Source: Streptomyces roseirectus (lineage in GTDB: Bacteria > Actinomycetota > Actinomycetes > Streptomycetales > Streptomycetaceae). From it: 64,000 nt of DNA. Position numbers and translations under genes: made by a program. Under the pieces are notes generated by a model, which searched no databases, was not told where the DNA came from, and saw only the letters and a program-made list of their open reading frames with translations. Position 1 is the first letter of the stretch; each line of letters opens with the position of its first letter. Below, in pieces: positions 19,201-27,765 of this stretch. The stretch lies in assembly GCF_014489635.1 (NCBI RefSeq), contig NZ_CP060828.1, forward strand, positions 4,130,001-4,194,000. The letters are read 5' to 3'.

Positions 19201-19239
19201 AAGGGCCGTCACGGCGTTCGAGACGCTGCGACGGCCCTT
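19201..19239. terminator. Stem-loop terminator after disA
   Basis: Ten-base stem AAGGGCCGTC (19201-19210) with GACGGCCCTT (19230-19239), and an inner GCGT/ACGC pairing in the 19-base loop. It lies between the convergent disA and the anchored surface-protein gene. Confidence 0.75.
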
Positions 19240-19343
19240 CGCGCGAGCGCCGGGCACAAGATCCCCGAGAGGGGGTCACGCGCCCCGGAAACGGCCCCTG
19301 AGCGGCCGTACGTCCGGCTCCGGCGCGCGGCGGCGACGGACGG

Positions 19344-20171
19344 TCAGTCCGCCTCCAGGACGAACGAGATCTGTGCCTTCGCGAATCCCGGGGTCTTGGC
19401 CTCGACGAGGTAGGTGCCGGCGCTCGCGGTGCCCGCGGGCGGGGTGGCGCACTCGGGGGCGCTCGGCTTGCGGTCCCACTTCAGGGTGTAGGTGAAGGCG
19501 CTGCCGGCGGGGACGCGGTAGAGGGCGGCGGCGGCGTTCTTCGGGCAGTCGTCGGAGGCCCAGTAGGTGTCGTCGCTGCCGGTCTGAGTGATCGTCAGGA
19601 CCGTGTTCCTCGGCCCGAGGTCGACCTTGCAGTCGCTCGCGGAGCTGTTGCGCGCGGTGAGCCGGAAGGTCGGCGTCTGGTCGGGCGAGTAGGTGTTGGT
19701 GACGCTGCTGAGGGTCCAGGTGACCACGCTGGCCGTGCAGTTGGGGAGCGCGGTGCCGGCCGGGAGGGCGGTGCCCGCGCTGCCGCTGCCGTTGGAGCCG
19801 TCGTCGCCGCCGGTGCCGGTGCCGCCCGAGGTGTCGCCGCCCGCGTCACCCGAGCCGGTGTCCGATCCGGAGCCGCCGTCGTCCGAACCGCCGCCGGAGG
19901 ACGAGCCGTTGGAGTCGCCGGGCGTCGACTCGTCGCGTCCGCCCGGGTGTTGGCTGATCGCCGGGCCCGAGCCGGACGGCCCGGGGGTGATCGAGGAGAC
20001 GGGATTCTTGCCGTTGGAGCCGTCGGCGCCGTTCTTCTTGCCGCCGTCGCCGGAGACGACGATCCAGGCGATCAGAAGCGCCAACAGGGCCAGCACGGAC
20101 AGCAGTACGGCCCTCCGTCGCCAGTAGATGGTGGAGGGAAGCGGCCCGACCGGATTGCGCAGAGATCCCAC
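19344..20171 (-). CDS. Membrane-anchored extracytoplasmic protein with Gly/Ser linker
   Basis: Function unknown; 275 residues. N-terminal cytoplasmic stub with WRRR, one membrane helix (about 21-40, AVLLSVLALLALLIAWIVVS), then about 100 residues of low-complexity Gly/Ser/Asp linker, and a C-terminal beta-type domain (about 145-275) with four cysteines (145, 181, 209, 241) likely making two disulfides outside the cell. Topology suggests a domain held at a distance from the membrane, across the wall. GTG 20171 is the likely start, since upstream frame is Arg-rich. It converges on disA and is divergent from mutY. Confidence 0.75.
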   Translation of the reverse strand: MGSLRNPVGPLPSTIYWRRRAVLLSVLALLALLIAWIVVSGDGGKKNGADGSNGKNPVSSITPGPSGSGPAISQHPGGRDESTPGDSNGSSSGGGSDDGGSGSDTGSGDAGGDTSGGTGTGGDDGSNGSGSAGTALPAGTALPNCTASVVTWTLSSVTNTYSPDQTPTFRLTARNSSASDCKVDLGPRNTVLTITQTGSDDTYWASDDCPKNAAAALYRVPAGSAFTYTLKWDRKPSAPECATPPAGTASAGTYLVEAKTPGFAKAQISFVLEAD

Positions 20172-20419
20172 GGCGCAAACTGTACGAGAGATCCCGGCGT
20201 TCGCCGTCCCCACCCGCCGCCTGAACCACAACTTTTCCGGATCATCATCCCGGTCGCGTCCGCCACAACGCCCCTCGGCGCCCTACTCGTTCACAATCGC
20301 ACCCCTTGCACCTTTGGCCACGACAGGGAAACCGGCGCTCCGGGGCTCGCGCGCGGCACCCCCCTCACGGGTGACGGCACGCACGCGTGCACCCCTTCCC
20401 ATGGCAGGATCGAAGGGCC

Positions 20420-21394
20420 ATGACTGCGCCCACGAAGCCCCCGCACACCACCCCCGCCGACGCCGTCCCCGGCCTGTCCCGCCGAGCACGCGCGCGCGAC
20501 GAAGAGCCCGGCGAGACCGTCGGCGCCCATCTGCACGCCCCGGTCATCGACTGGTTCGACGAACACGCGCGAGACCTGCCCTGGCGGCGCCCCGAGGCGG
20601 GCGCGTGGGGCGTGATGGTCAGCGAGTTCATGCTCCAGCAGACGCCCGTGAACCGCGTCCTGCCGATCTACGAGCAGTGGCTCGCCCGCTGGCCGCGCCC
20701 CGCCGACCTGGCCGCCGAGGCGCCCGGCGAGGCCGTGCGCGCGTGGGGCCGGCTCGGCTACCCGCGCCGCGCCCTGCGCCTGCACGGCGCCGCGGTCGCC
20801 ATAACGGAGCGGCACGGCGGCGACGTCCCCTCGGACCACGCCCAGCTCCTCGCGCTGCCCGGCATCGGCGAGTACACGGCCGCGGCCGTCGCCTCCTTCG
20901 CGTACGGGCGCCGGCACGCCGTCCTGGACACGAACGTCCGCCGGGTCTTCGCGCGCGCGGTGTCGGGCACCCAGTACCCGCCGAACGCCACCACGGCCGC
21001 CGAGCGCAAACTGGCGCGCGCGCTGCTGCCGGACGACGAGTCGACGGCCGCGCGCTGGGCCGCCGCCTCCATGGAACTGGGCGCCCTGGTGTGCACCGCC
21101 AAGAACGAGAGCTGCCACCGCTGCCCGATCGCCGCGAGCTGCGCCTGGCGTCTCGCGGGCAAGCCCGAGCACGAGGGGCCGCCGCGCCGGGGCCAGACGT
21201 ACGCCGGGACGGACCGCCAGGTGCGCGGCAAGCTGCTCGCCGTCCTGCGCGAGGCGCACGCGCCCGTGCCGCAGTCCGCGCTCGACCGGGTGTGGCACGA
21301 GCCGGTGCAGCGCGCGCGGGCGCTCGACGGCCTCGTCTCCGACGGCCTGGTGGAACCTCTCGCGGGCGGCCTGTACCGCCTGCCGCAGGGGTGA
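20420..21394 (+). CDS. mutY: A/G-specific adenine glycosylase
   Basis: MutY removes adenine paired with 8-oxoguanine; 324 residues. Helix-hairpin-helix LPGIGEYTAAAVASFA (146-161), catalytic Glu69 in SEFMLQQTPV and Asp170 in VLDTNVRR, and the [4Fe-4S] loop Cys225-x6-Cys232-x2-Cys235-x5-Cys241 are all present. The C-terminal NUDIX-like 8-oxoG recognition domain of E. coli MutY is replaced by a short winged-helix-like tail (about 80 residues), as in many actinobacterial homologues. ATG 20420. Downstream stem-loop at 21422-21463 ends the transcript before sigE. Near radA and disA, giving a local DNA-repair set. Confidence 0.93.
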   Translation: MTAPTKPPHTTPADAVPGLSRRARARDEEPGETVGAHLHAPVIDWFDEHARDLPWRRPEAGAWGVMVSEFMLQQTPVNRVLPIYEQWLARWPRPADLAAEAPGEAVRAWGRLGYPRRALRLHGAAVAITERHGGDVPSDHAQLLALPGIGEYTAAAVASFAYGRRHAVLDTNVRRVFARAVSGTQYPPNATTAAERKLARALLPDDESTAARWAAASMELGALVCTAKNESCHRCPIAASCAWRLAGKPEHEGPPRRGQTYAGTDRQVRGKLLAVLREAHAPVPQSALDRVWHEPVQRARALDGLVSDGLVEPLAGGLYRLPQG

Positions 21395-21421
21395 ACCACT
21401 CGATCTGATTCACGGTCACCT

Positions 21422-21463
21422 CACAGCCGAAGGTCCTCTGTCACAGCGGATCCTTCGGCTGTG
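21422..21463. terminator. Terminator after mutY
   Basis: Twelve-base perfect stem (CACAGCCGAAGG, 21422-21433, with 21452-21463) around an 18-base loop, 27 bases after the mutY stop. It isolates the sigE operon from upstream transcription. Confidence 0.75.
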
Positions 21464-21706
21464 TCACATCCACCCACAGCTCAAATCGCCCCATAGGCAC
21501 ACCAAAACCCCCGTCTCTCGTATCCGATCCGTCGTTCGTTACACAACCGACGGACAGCCGCGCGCTCGCCGCAGGCTGCTCCGCACAGTGCCGTGACAAC
21601 AGCTCCGTAGCTTTTTTCCCGTGCCCGGCAGCCACGCGGGGCCACAGACCACAAGCGGTAAACCGGCACGGAAGTCGGCCGGAACGGGGATCGGAGGCGG
21701 TTGGAC
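21464..21706 (+). promoter_or_regulatory. Leader and promoter region of the sigE operon
   Basis: Gene-free 243 bases between the mutY terminator and sigE, more A/T-rich than average, including AGCTTTTTTCCC around 21610. The sigE promoter and CseB-binding site must lie here if regulation follows S. coelicolor, where CseB activates it, but no clear -35/-10 pair could be assigned by eye. Confidence 0.45.
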
Positions 21707-22249
21707 ATGGCGCACAGCGAGGTGCTCGGTTTCGAGGAGTACGTCCGCACGCGACAGGACGCGCTGCTGCGCAGCGCCCGCCGGCTGGTCCCTGACCCGG
21801 TCGACGCCCAGGACCTCCTCCAGACGGCGCTGGCACGCACCTACGGGCGCTGGGAGGGCATCGCGGACAAGCGGCTCGCGGACGCCTACCTGCGCCGGGT
21901 GATGATCAACACCCGTACGGAGTGGTGGCGGGCCCGCAAGCTGGAGGAAGTGCCCACCGAGCAGCTCCCGGACGCCTCGGTGGAGGACGCCACCGAGCAG
22001 CACGCGGATCGCGCCCTCCTGATGGACGCCATGAAAGTCCTCGCTCCGAAGCAGCGCAGTGTCGTCGTGCTGCGACACTGGGAGCAGATGTCCACGGAGG
22101 AGACGGCCGCCGCCCTCGGCATGTCGGCCGGAACGGTCAAGAGCACGCTGCACCGGGCGCTCGCCCGGCTCCGCGAGGAGCTGGAGGCCCGCGATCTGGA
22201 CGCACGCGCGCTGGAGCGTGAGGAGCGGGAGCGTTGCGCGGCGGCCTGA
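21707..22249 (+). CDS. sigE: ECF sigma factor SigE (cell-envelope stress)
   Basis: RNA polymerase sigma factor of 180 residues that turns on envelope-maintenance genes. Region 2 spans FEEYVRTRQDALLRSARRLV to YLRRVMINTRTEWWR; region 4 is LAPKQRSVVVLRHWEQM and the recognition helix MSAGTVKSTLHRALARLREEL. Sequence and context (cseA-cseB-cseC directly after) identify S. coelicolor SigE. ATG 21707 has GGAGG 9 bases upstream. Unlike many ECF factors it has no anti-sigma gene next to it; activity is set by CseB/CseC at the level of transcription. Overlaps cseA by 16 bases. Confidence 0.95.
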   Translation: MAHSEVLGFEEYVRTRQDALLRSARRLVPDPVDAQDLLQTALARTYGRWEGIADKRLADAYLRRVMINTRTEWWRARKLEEVPTEQLPDASVEDATEQHADRALLMDAMKVLAPKQRSVVVLRHWEQMSTEETAAALGMSAGTVKSTLHRALARLREELEARDLDARALEREERERCAAA

Positions 22250-22893
22250 CCGAGCCGGAACCAACTGCGGCCCAGGGAACCTTCCAGGCGGCGATCACGG
22301 GAGTGTCCGTGCTCGCCGTCCTCGCCCTGTGTGCGTCCGCCTGCGGGACCGGTGGCACCGGCGCGCGCGACGAGGGGCCGGCCCACGTGGAGGCCGTCGC
22401 CGGCGCGACCCCTTCGCAGAACGAGTTCTCCGACCCCCGGCAGATCGACGCGGTCAGCCTCATCAAGGACGACCCCGAGGTCGCCACCGAGGTCAAGCGC
22501 GAGCTGAAGCCGTGCGTCGCCGACCAGTACCCGGTCGACGTGGAGTACGGCAATCTGACCGGCGGCGCCGCGACCGACATCGTGGTCAACGTACTGACGT
22601 GCAGCGACGCGGTCGGCGTCGGCTCGTACGTCTACCACGAGAAGAACGGGCGCTACCAGAACGTCTTCAAAGCGGAGGAGCCGCCGGTCTACGCCGAGAT
22701 CGACCGCGGCTATCTCGTCGTGACCAAGCAGGTCTACGCCAAGGACGACACCGTCTCCGACCCGTCCGGGGAGACCGTGATCACGTACTTGTGGAACTCG
22801 GGCGCTTTCACGAAGAAGTTCAGCACTCACACGGAGTACGGGAACACGGGGACGGAAGCCACTCCGGTCCCCTCCCCGGCTCCCACGGGGTAG
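22234..22893 (+). CDS. cseA: Lipoprotein CseA
   Basis: Extracytoplasmic lipoprotein of 219 residues that damps expression of the sigE operon in S. coelicolor. A signal peptide with hydrophobic core ITGVSVLAVLALCASA is followed by the lipobox Cys in ASAC-GTGG. The mature part has a predicted soluble fold (VDVEYGNLTGGAATDIVVNV) without a catalytic signature. The start at TTG 22234 (AGGAG 9 bases upstream) overlaps the sigE end; a later GTG near 22300 would leave a bare signal core, so the start is uncertain. A 271-bp gap separates it from cseB. Confidence 0.88.
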   Translation: MRGGLTEPEPTAAQGTFQAAITGVSVLAVLALCASACGTGGTGARDEGPAHVEAVAGATPSQNEFSDPRQIDAVSLIKDDPEVATEVKRELKPCVADQYPVDVEYGNLTGGAATDIVVNVLTCSDAVGVGSYVYHEKNGRYQNVFKAEEPPVYAEIDRGYLVVTKQVYAKDDTVSDPSGETVITYLWNSGAFTKKFSTHTEYGNTGTEATPVPSPAPTG

Positions 22894-23032
22894 ACCGGTC
22901 CATCGGCCGATCGGCTGCGGCACAACCGCCGACCGGCCATGCTTCACGGACTTTCGGCGTCTTGACTGTGCCTCGCTGACCTGCGGAAATCGAGACCGGC
23001 AAAAAAATCCCCGGCGGTGTGAACCGATCGGA

Positions 23033-23044
23033 CGGTCCGGACCG
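23033..23044. promoter_or_regulatory. Perfect 12-bp palindrome upstream of cseB
   Basis: CGGTCCGGACCG in the 271-bp gap between cseA and cseB, flanked by ACCGATCGG and ACCGATG half-repeats. It may bind a regulator acting on cseB-cseC; identity unknown. Confidence 0.35.
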
Positions 23045-23164
23045 ATGTACGAGTGAAAGCGACGGCGAACGGGCCGGGCATCCGGAGCGTCCCCTTGGTG
23101 GGAGGCCCCGCGCCGAGCACGGTACGACCGACAAGAGACCCCCACGAAGACTGAGAGCACCCGG

Positions 23165-23866
23165 ATGGCAGACCAGACACACGTCCTGTTCGTCGAGGAC
23201 GACGACGTCATCCGCGAGGCCACCCAGCTCGCCCTGGAGCGGGACGGCTTCGCGGTCACCGCCATGCCCGACGGCCTGTCGGGCCTCGAAGCGTTCCGGG
23301 CGAACCGCCCCGACATCGCGCTGCTCGACGTGATGGTGCCCGGCCTGGACGGCGTGAGCCTGTGCCGGCGCATCCGTGACGAGTCGACCGTGCCGGTGAT
23401 CATGCTCTCCGCGCGAGCCGACTCGATCGACGTCGTCCTGGGCCTGGAGGCCGGCGCGGACGACTACGTGACCAAGCCCTTCGACGGCGCCGTCCTGGTC
23501 GCCCGCATCCGCGCGGTCCTGCGCCGCTTCGGGCACGCGGGCGGGGGCGACCGCGCCGAGCCCGCCGCTTCCGCCGCCGGCGGCGTGCTGACCTTCGGCG
23601 ACCTGGAGATCGACACCGAGGGCATGGAGGTCACGAAGGCGGGCAGCCCGGTCGCGCTCACGCCGACGGAGATGCGTCTGCTCCTGGAGTTCTCCTCCGC
23701 GCCGGGGACGGTCCTCTCGCGCGACAAACTCCTGGAGCGCGTCTGGGACTACGGCTGGGGCGGGGACACCCGCGTCGTCGACGTCCATGTGCAGCGACTG
23801 CGAACCAAGATCGGCCAGGACCGCATCGAGACGGTCCGCGGCTTCGGCTACAAGCTGAAGGCATGA
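23165..23866 (+). CDS. cseB: Response regulator CseB
   Basis: OmpR/PhoB-type regulator, 233 residues, that activates sigE when phosphorylated by CseC. Receiver domain: acidic pocket EDDD (11-14), phospho-acceptor Asp55 in LLDVMVPG, Lys in VTKPF. C-terminal winged helix from about 140 (LTFGDLEIDTEGMEV) ending GFGYKLKA. The stop overlaps the cseC start (ATGA). ATG 23165 starts directly at the receiver; the ribosome site is weak (GAGAGC). Confidence 0.95.
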   Translation: MADQTHVLFVEDDDVIREATQLALERDGFAVTAMPDGLSGLEAFRANRPDIALLDVMVPGLDGVSLCRRIRDESTVPVIMLSARADSIDVVLGLEAGADDYVTKPFDGAVLVARIRAVLRRFGHAGGGDRAEPAASAAGGVLTFGDLEIDTEGMEVTKAGSPVALTPTEMRLLLEFSSAPGTVLSRDKLLERVWDYGWGGDTRVVDVHVQRLRTKIGQDRIETVRGFGYKLKA

Positions 23867-25236
23867 GCGGGGCAGGCATGAGCGGGGCAGGGGTACGGGG
23901 GATGATCCGGAAGCAGATGGAGGCGCTCTGGGAGCGTGCGGACGTCCGTACGGGCCTCAAGTGGAAGCTGAGCGCGGCGATCGCACTGGTCGGTGCGCTG
24001 ATCGCGATCGTGCTGAGCCTGGTCGTGCACAACGCCGCACGGGTGTCGATGCTGGACAACGCCCGTGACCTGGCCGACGAGCGGGTCCAGATCGCCCAGC
24101 GCAACTACGAGCTGTCCGGCCGTCCGAACTTCCCCGGCATCAAGATCGACGACACCACGCTGCCCCCGGAGCTGCGCTACAAGGTCGAGGAGGGCCGCAG
24201 GGCGACGTTCGTCGCGGACCGCAGGGGCGGGGTCCCGGACATCTGGGCGGCCGTGCCGGTGAAGGACGGCCGGGTGCTCTCGCTGCACACGGGCTTCACC
24301 GACCGCAGCACCGACATCCTCAACGACCTCGACCAGGCCCTGATCATCGGCTCCATAGCGGTCGTCCTCGGCGGCAGCGCGCTCGGCGTGCTGATCGGCG
24401 GCCAGCTGTCCCGCCGGCTGCGCAAGGCGGCGGCAGCGGCGAACCAGGTGGCCAAGGGCGAGGCGGACGTCCGCGTGCAGGACGCGATCGGCGGGGTCGT
24501 CCGGGACGAGACCGACGACCTAGCGAGCGCGGTGGACGCCATGGCGGACGCGCTGCGGCAGCGGCTGGAGGCGGAGCGCCGGGTGACGGCCGACATCGCG
24601 CACGAGCTGCGGACACCGGTGACAGGGCTGCTGACCGCGGCGGAACTCCTGCCGCCGGGCCGCCCCACCGAACTCGTCCTGGACCGCGCGCAGGCGATGC
24701 GCACACTCGTCGAGGACGTCCTGGAGGTGGCCCGCCTGGACGGCGCCTCCGAGCGGGCGGAGCTTCAGGACATCATGCTCGGCGAATTCGTCACCCGCCG
24801 CGTGGCCGCGAAGGACCCGGCGGTGCGGGTCCGGGTGGTGCACGAGTCGGAGGTCACCACCGACCCGCGTCGCCTGGAGCGCGTCCTGTTCAACCTCCTG
24901 GCCAACGCCGCGCGGCACGGCAAGCCGCCCATCGAGGTCACCGTCGAGGGCCGCGTCATCCGGGTCCGCGACCACGGCCCCGGTTTCCCGGAGGCCCTGC
25001 TCGCCGACGGCCCCAGCCGCTTCCGCACCGGCAGCTCCGACCGCTCCGGCCACGGCCACGGCCTCGGCCTCACCATCGCCGCCGGCCAGGCCCGCGTCCT
25101 CGGCGCCCGCCTCACCTTCCGCAACGTCCGCCCCCCGGCCGCCCCCGAACACGTCCCCTCCGAGGGCGCGGTGGCGGTCCTCTGGCTCCCGGAACACGCC
25201 CCGACGAACACGGGGAGCTACCCGATGATGCCGTGA
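23863..25236 (+). CDS. cseC: Sensor histidine kinase CseC
   Basis: Membrane kinase, 457 residues, sensing cell-wall damage (vancomycin and similar) and signalling to CseB. Transmembrane helices at about 37-55 and 158-180 enclose a roughly 100-residue external sensor; HAMP follows, then HisKA with phospho-acceptor His247 (ADIAHELRTPV) and an ATPase domain (NLLANAARHG; RDHGPGFP; GHGHGLGLTIA). The first codons contain a 15-base direct repeat (ATGAGCGGGGCAGGC twice), giving two in-frame starts five codons apart; the first overlaps the cseB stop. Confidence 0.95.
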   Translation: MSGAGMSGAGVRGMIRKQMEALWERADVRTGLKWKLSAAIALVGALIAIVLSLVVHNAARVSMLDNARDLADERVQIAQRNYELSGRPNFPGIKIDDTTLPPELRYKVEEGRRATFVADRRGGVPDIWAAVPVKDGRVLSLHTGFTDRSTDILNDLDQALIIGSIAVVLGGSALGVLIGGQLSRRLRKAAAAANQVAKGEADVRVQDAIGGVVRDETDDLASAVDAMADALRQRLEAERRVTADIAHELRTPVTGLLTAAELLPPGRPTELVLDRAQAMRTLVEDVLEVARLDGASERAELQDIMLGEFVTRRVAAKDPAVRVRVVHESEVTTDPRRLERVLFNLLANAARHGKPPIEVTVEGRVIRVRDHGPGFPEALLADGPSRFRTGSSDRSGHGHGLGLTIAAGQARVLGARLTFRNVRPPAAPEHVPSEGAVAVLWLPEHAPTNTGSYPMMP

Positions 25237-25250
25237 ACCGGACACCCCGA

Positions 25251-25287
25251 AGGGCCTCCCAGCGGCGGACACCGACCGGAAGGCCCT
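25251..25287. terminator. Weak stem-loop between cseC and the MFS gene
   Basis: AGGGCCT (25251-25257) pairs with AGGCCCT (25281-25287), with two further base pairs next to a bulge. It lies between convergent genes. The stem is short, so efficiency is uncertain. Confidence 0.4.
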
Positions 25288-25304
25288 CGTTCAGAACTGG
25301 AGGA

Positions 25305-26954
25305 TCACACCTCGCCCGGCCCCTGCGGTCCCGCCCCCTTCAGCGGCACCTCCTTCACGAAGAACGCGGCGACCAGGGACACGACAGCGACCACAGCACC
25401 GAGGAGGAAGGCGGAGTGACTACCGGAGGACACGGCGTACTGGTACGCCTCCCGGGCCGCGGCCGGCAGCTTCGCCAGGCTCGCCGCGTCGAGCTGGGCG
25501 GACGCCTCGGTCACCTTGGACCCGAGAGCCCCGGCGCGCTCGCTCATGACGTCCTGGACGCGGTTGTTGAACAGCGCGCCCATGATGGCGACACCGAAGG
25601 AGGACCCGAGCGTCCGGAAGAGGGTCGCGGAGGAGGAGGCGACGCCCATGTCCTTCATCTCGACGCTGTTCTGGGCGACGAGCATGGTGATCTGCATGAG
25701 GCAGCCCATACCGAGCCCGACGACGGCCATGAAGACCCCGGAAGTGAGCCGCGAGGTCCCGGTGTCCATCGTGGACAGCAGGTACAGCCCGCCGATCATG
25801 AGGACGCTGCCGACGACCGGGAACACCTTGTAGCGCCCGGTGCTGGTGGTGATCCGCCCGGCGATCATGGAGGTGACGAGCATCGCGCCCAGCATCGGCA
25901 GGAGCAGCAGCCCGGAGTTGGTCGCGGACGCGCCCTGCACGGACTGCTGGTAGAGCGGCAGGAAGAGCGTCGCCCCGAACATCACGAACCCGGTGACGAA
26001 CCCGATGACGGACATCAGCGTGAAGTTGAGGCTGCGGAAGATGTGCAGCGGCAGGATCGGCTCGGCGGCCTTCGTCTGCCAGAACACGAACCCGACGAGC
26101 GCGGCGACGCCGATCCCGATCAGCTCCATGATCCGGGCGGACGTCCAGGCGTACTCCGTCCCACCCCAGGTGGTGACGAGGACGATCGCGGTGATGCCGA
26201 CGGTCAGCAGCGCGGCGCCGAGGTAGTCGATGCGCGCCTGCGAGCGCTTCTTCGGCAGGTGCAGGACGACGCTGATCAGGGCGAAGGCGACGACGCCGAG
26301 CGGCAGGTTGATGTAGAAGGCCCAGCGCCAGCCCCAGTGGTCGGTGATCGTGCCGCCGACGAGCGGTCCGCCGATCATCGCGAGCGCCATGACGCCCGCC
26401 ATCATGCCCTGGTACTTGCCGCGCTCGCGGGGCGGCACGAGGTCGCCGATGATCGCCATCACGCCGACCATCAGACCGCCGGCGCCGAGCCCCTGAACAG
26501 CCCGGAAGGCGATGAGCTGGCCCATGTCCTGCGCCATGCCGCTGAGCGCGGAGCCGACCAGGAAGATGACGATCGACGTCATGAAGGTGGCCTTGCGGCC
26601 GTACATGTCACCGAGCTTGCCCCAGATGGGGGTCGCCGCGGCCGTCGCGAGGGTGTACGCCGTCACCACCCACGAGAGGTGTTCGAGGCCGCCCAGGTCG
26701 CCCACGATCGTCGGCATGGCCGTGCCGACGATCATGTTGTCGAGCATGGCCAGCATCATCGTGATCATCAGCGCGAGCAGGACGACCCGTACGCTCCGGG
26801 GCTGCTTGCCCTCCGGCGCGGTGCCGGCCGCTCCCGCCGGTGCCTCCGTCTTGGACGCCACCGCCCCCGGGGGCGCCGAGGCTCCGGCGACCGATCCCGC
26901 CGCCCGTTGCACCCCGTCCCCGTTCACCGATTCAACGCTTCGTGTGTCCGCCAT
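25305..26954 (-). CDS. MFS drug-exporter family transporter (DHA2, 14 TM)
   Basis: Proton-driven exporter of 549 residues in the EmrB/QacA group. Motif A variant GKLGDMYGRKATFMTSIVIF lies between helices 2 and 3, and RAVQGLGAGGLM is the family helix-4 motif; about 14 hydrophobic spans follow, with an extracellular loop rich in Ala near the end. N-terminus is a soluble Ala/Gly stretch. ATG 26954 has GGGAGTGGG just upstream. It is divergent from a TetR regulator, with twin palindromic operators between them, so export is probably induced by ligand binding to that repressor. Confidence 0.93.
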   Translation of the reverse strand: MADTRSVESVNGDGVQRAAGSVAGASAPPGAVASKTEAPAGAAGTAPEGKQPRSVRVVLLALMITMMLAMLDNMIVGTAMPTIVGDLGGLEHLSWVVTAYTLATAAATPIWGKLGDMYGRKATFMTSIVIFLVGSALSGMAQDMGQLIAFRAVQGLGAGGLMVGVMAIIGDLVPPRERGKYQGMMAGVMALAMIGGPLVGGTITDHWGWRWAFYINLPLGVVAFALISVVLHLPKKRSQARIDYLGAALLTVGITAIVLVTTWGGTEYAWTSARIMELIGIGVAALVGFVFWQTKAAEPILPLHIFRSLNFTLMSVIGFVTGFVMFGATLFLPLYQQSVQGASATNSGLLLLPMLGAMLVTSMIAGRITTSTGRYKVFPVVGSVLMIGGLYLLSTMDTGTSRLTSGVFMAVVGLGMGCLMQITMLVAQNSVEMKDMGVASSSATLFRTLGSSFGVAIMGALFNNRVQDVMSERAGALGSKVTEASAQLDAASLAKLPAAAREAYQYAVSSGSHSAFLLGAVVAVVSLVAAFFVKEVPLKGAGPQGPGEV

Positions 26955-26978
26955 GGTTCCCACTCCCCCAGGCCGGCT

Positions 26979-27050
26979 ACTTACTTGCCGACCGGCTAGT
27001 TCGATACACTGGGGAACGTAGACCCGTAACTAGCCGGTCGTCAAGTAAGT
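26979..27050. promoter_or_regulatory. Twin TetR-type operators in the divergent MFS/tetR promoter
   Basis: Two 23-base arms (26979-27001 and 27028-27050) form an inverted repeat with one mismatch and 26 bases between centres. Each arm is itself an imperfect palindrome (ACTTGCCGA/CCGGCTAGT, 7 of 9 pairs match). Each arm faces one of the two genes, so a TetR dimer on each would shut both promoters. Confidence 0.85.
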
Positions 27051-27109
27051 TTTTTCCCAAGGCAACCACCCGGCGGGCGGGTTTCCGAAGTGGCGCGAGG
27101 AGTTGGAAG

Positions 27110-27703
27110 ATGGGCCCCACCATGGACGGCACCAAGCAGCAGCGGCGCGGCAACACCCGCCAGCGCATCCAGGACGTCGCGCTCGAACTCTTCGCCGAGC
27201 AGGGCTACGAGAAGACATCGCTCCGCGAGATCGCCGAGCGGCTGGACGTGACCAAAGCGGCCCTGTACTACCACTTCAAGACGAAGGAAGAGATCATCGT
27301 CAGCATCTTCGAGGATCTGACGAAACCGATCCAGGAGCTGATCGACTGGGGCGCCGAGCAGCCCCACACCCTGGAGACCAAGCAGGAGATCGTGCGGCGC
27401 TACAGCCGCCACCTCGCCGACGCCGCCCCCCTCTTCCGCTTCATGCAGGAGAACCAGGCGACGGTCCGCGAACTCCAGATCGGCGACTCCTTCAAGGGCC
27501 GCATGCAGGGCCTGCGCGACATCATCATCGACCGCGAGGCCCCCCTCACCGAGCAGGTCCGCTGCGTCAGCGCGATCTTCACTCTGCACGCCGGCATGTT
27601 CCTCCTCCAGGACTTCGACGGCGCCCCGGAGGCCAAGCGCGAGGCGGTCCTGGAGGTCGCGATCGACCTGGTCACCCAGGCCCACGAGAACGCGAAGCGC
27701 TGA
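27110..27703 (+). CDS. TetR family repressor of the divergent exporter
   Basis: Regulator of 197 residues. Helix-turn-helix: ALELFAEQGYEKTSLREIAERLDVTKAALYYHFKTKEEII is spread over residues 22-63; the rest is a typical all-helical ligand domain. ATG 27110 has GAGGAG 7 bases upstream; ATG 27122 is an alternative. Its position and the paired palindromes in the shared promoter make control of the MFS gene and of itself the likely role. Converges on the M23 peptidase gene. Confidence 0.92.
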   Translation: MGPTMDGTKQQRRGNTRQRIQDVALELFAEQGYEKTSLREIAERLDVTKAALYYHFKTKEEIIVSIFEDLTKPIQELIDWGAEQPHTLETKQEIVRRYSRHLADAAPLFRFMQENQATVRELQIGDSFKGRMQGLRDIIIDREAPLTEQVRCVSAIFTLHAGMFLLQDFDGAPEAKREAVLEVAIDLVTQAHENAKR

Positions 27704-27765
27704 AACGCCGTCCCGCAGGATCAAGCCCCCAGGACAAGCGCCCCCCCCTCACGAACCGCCTGCCC

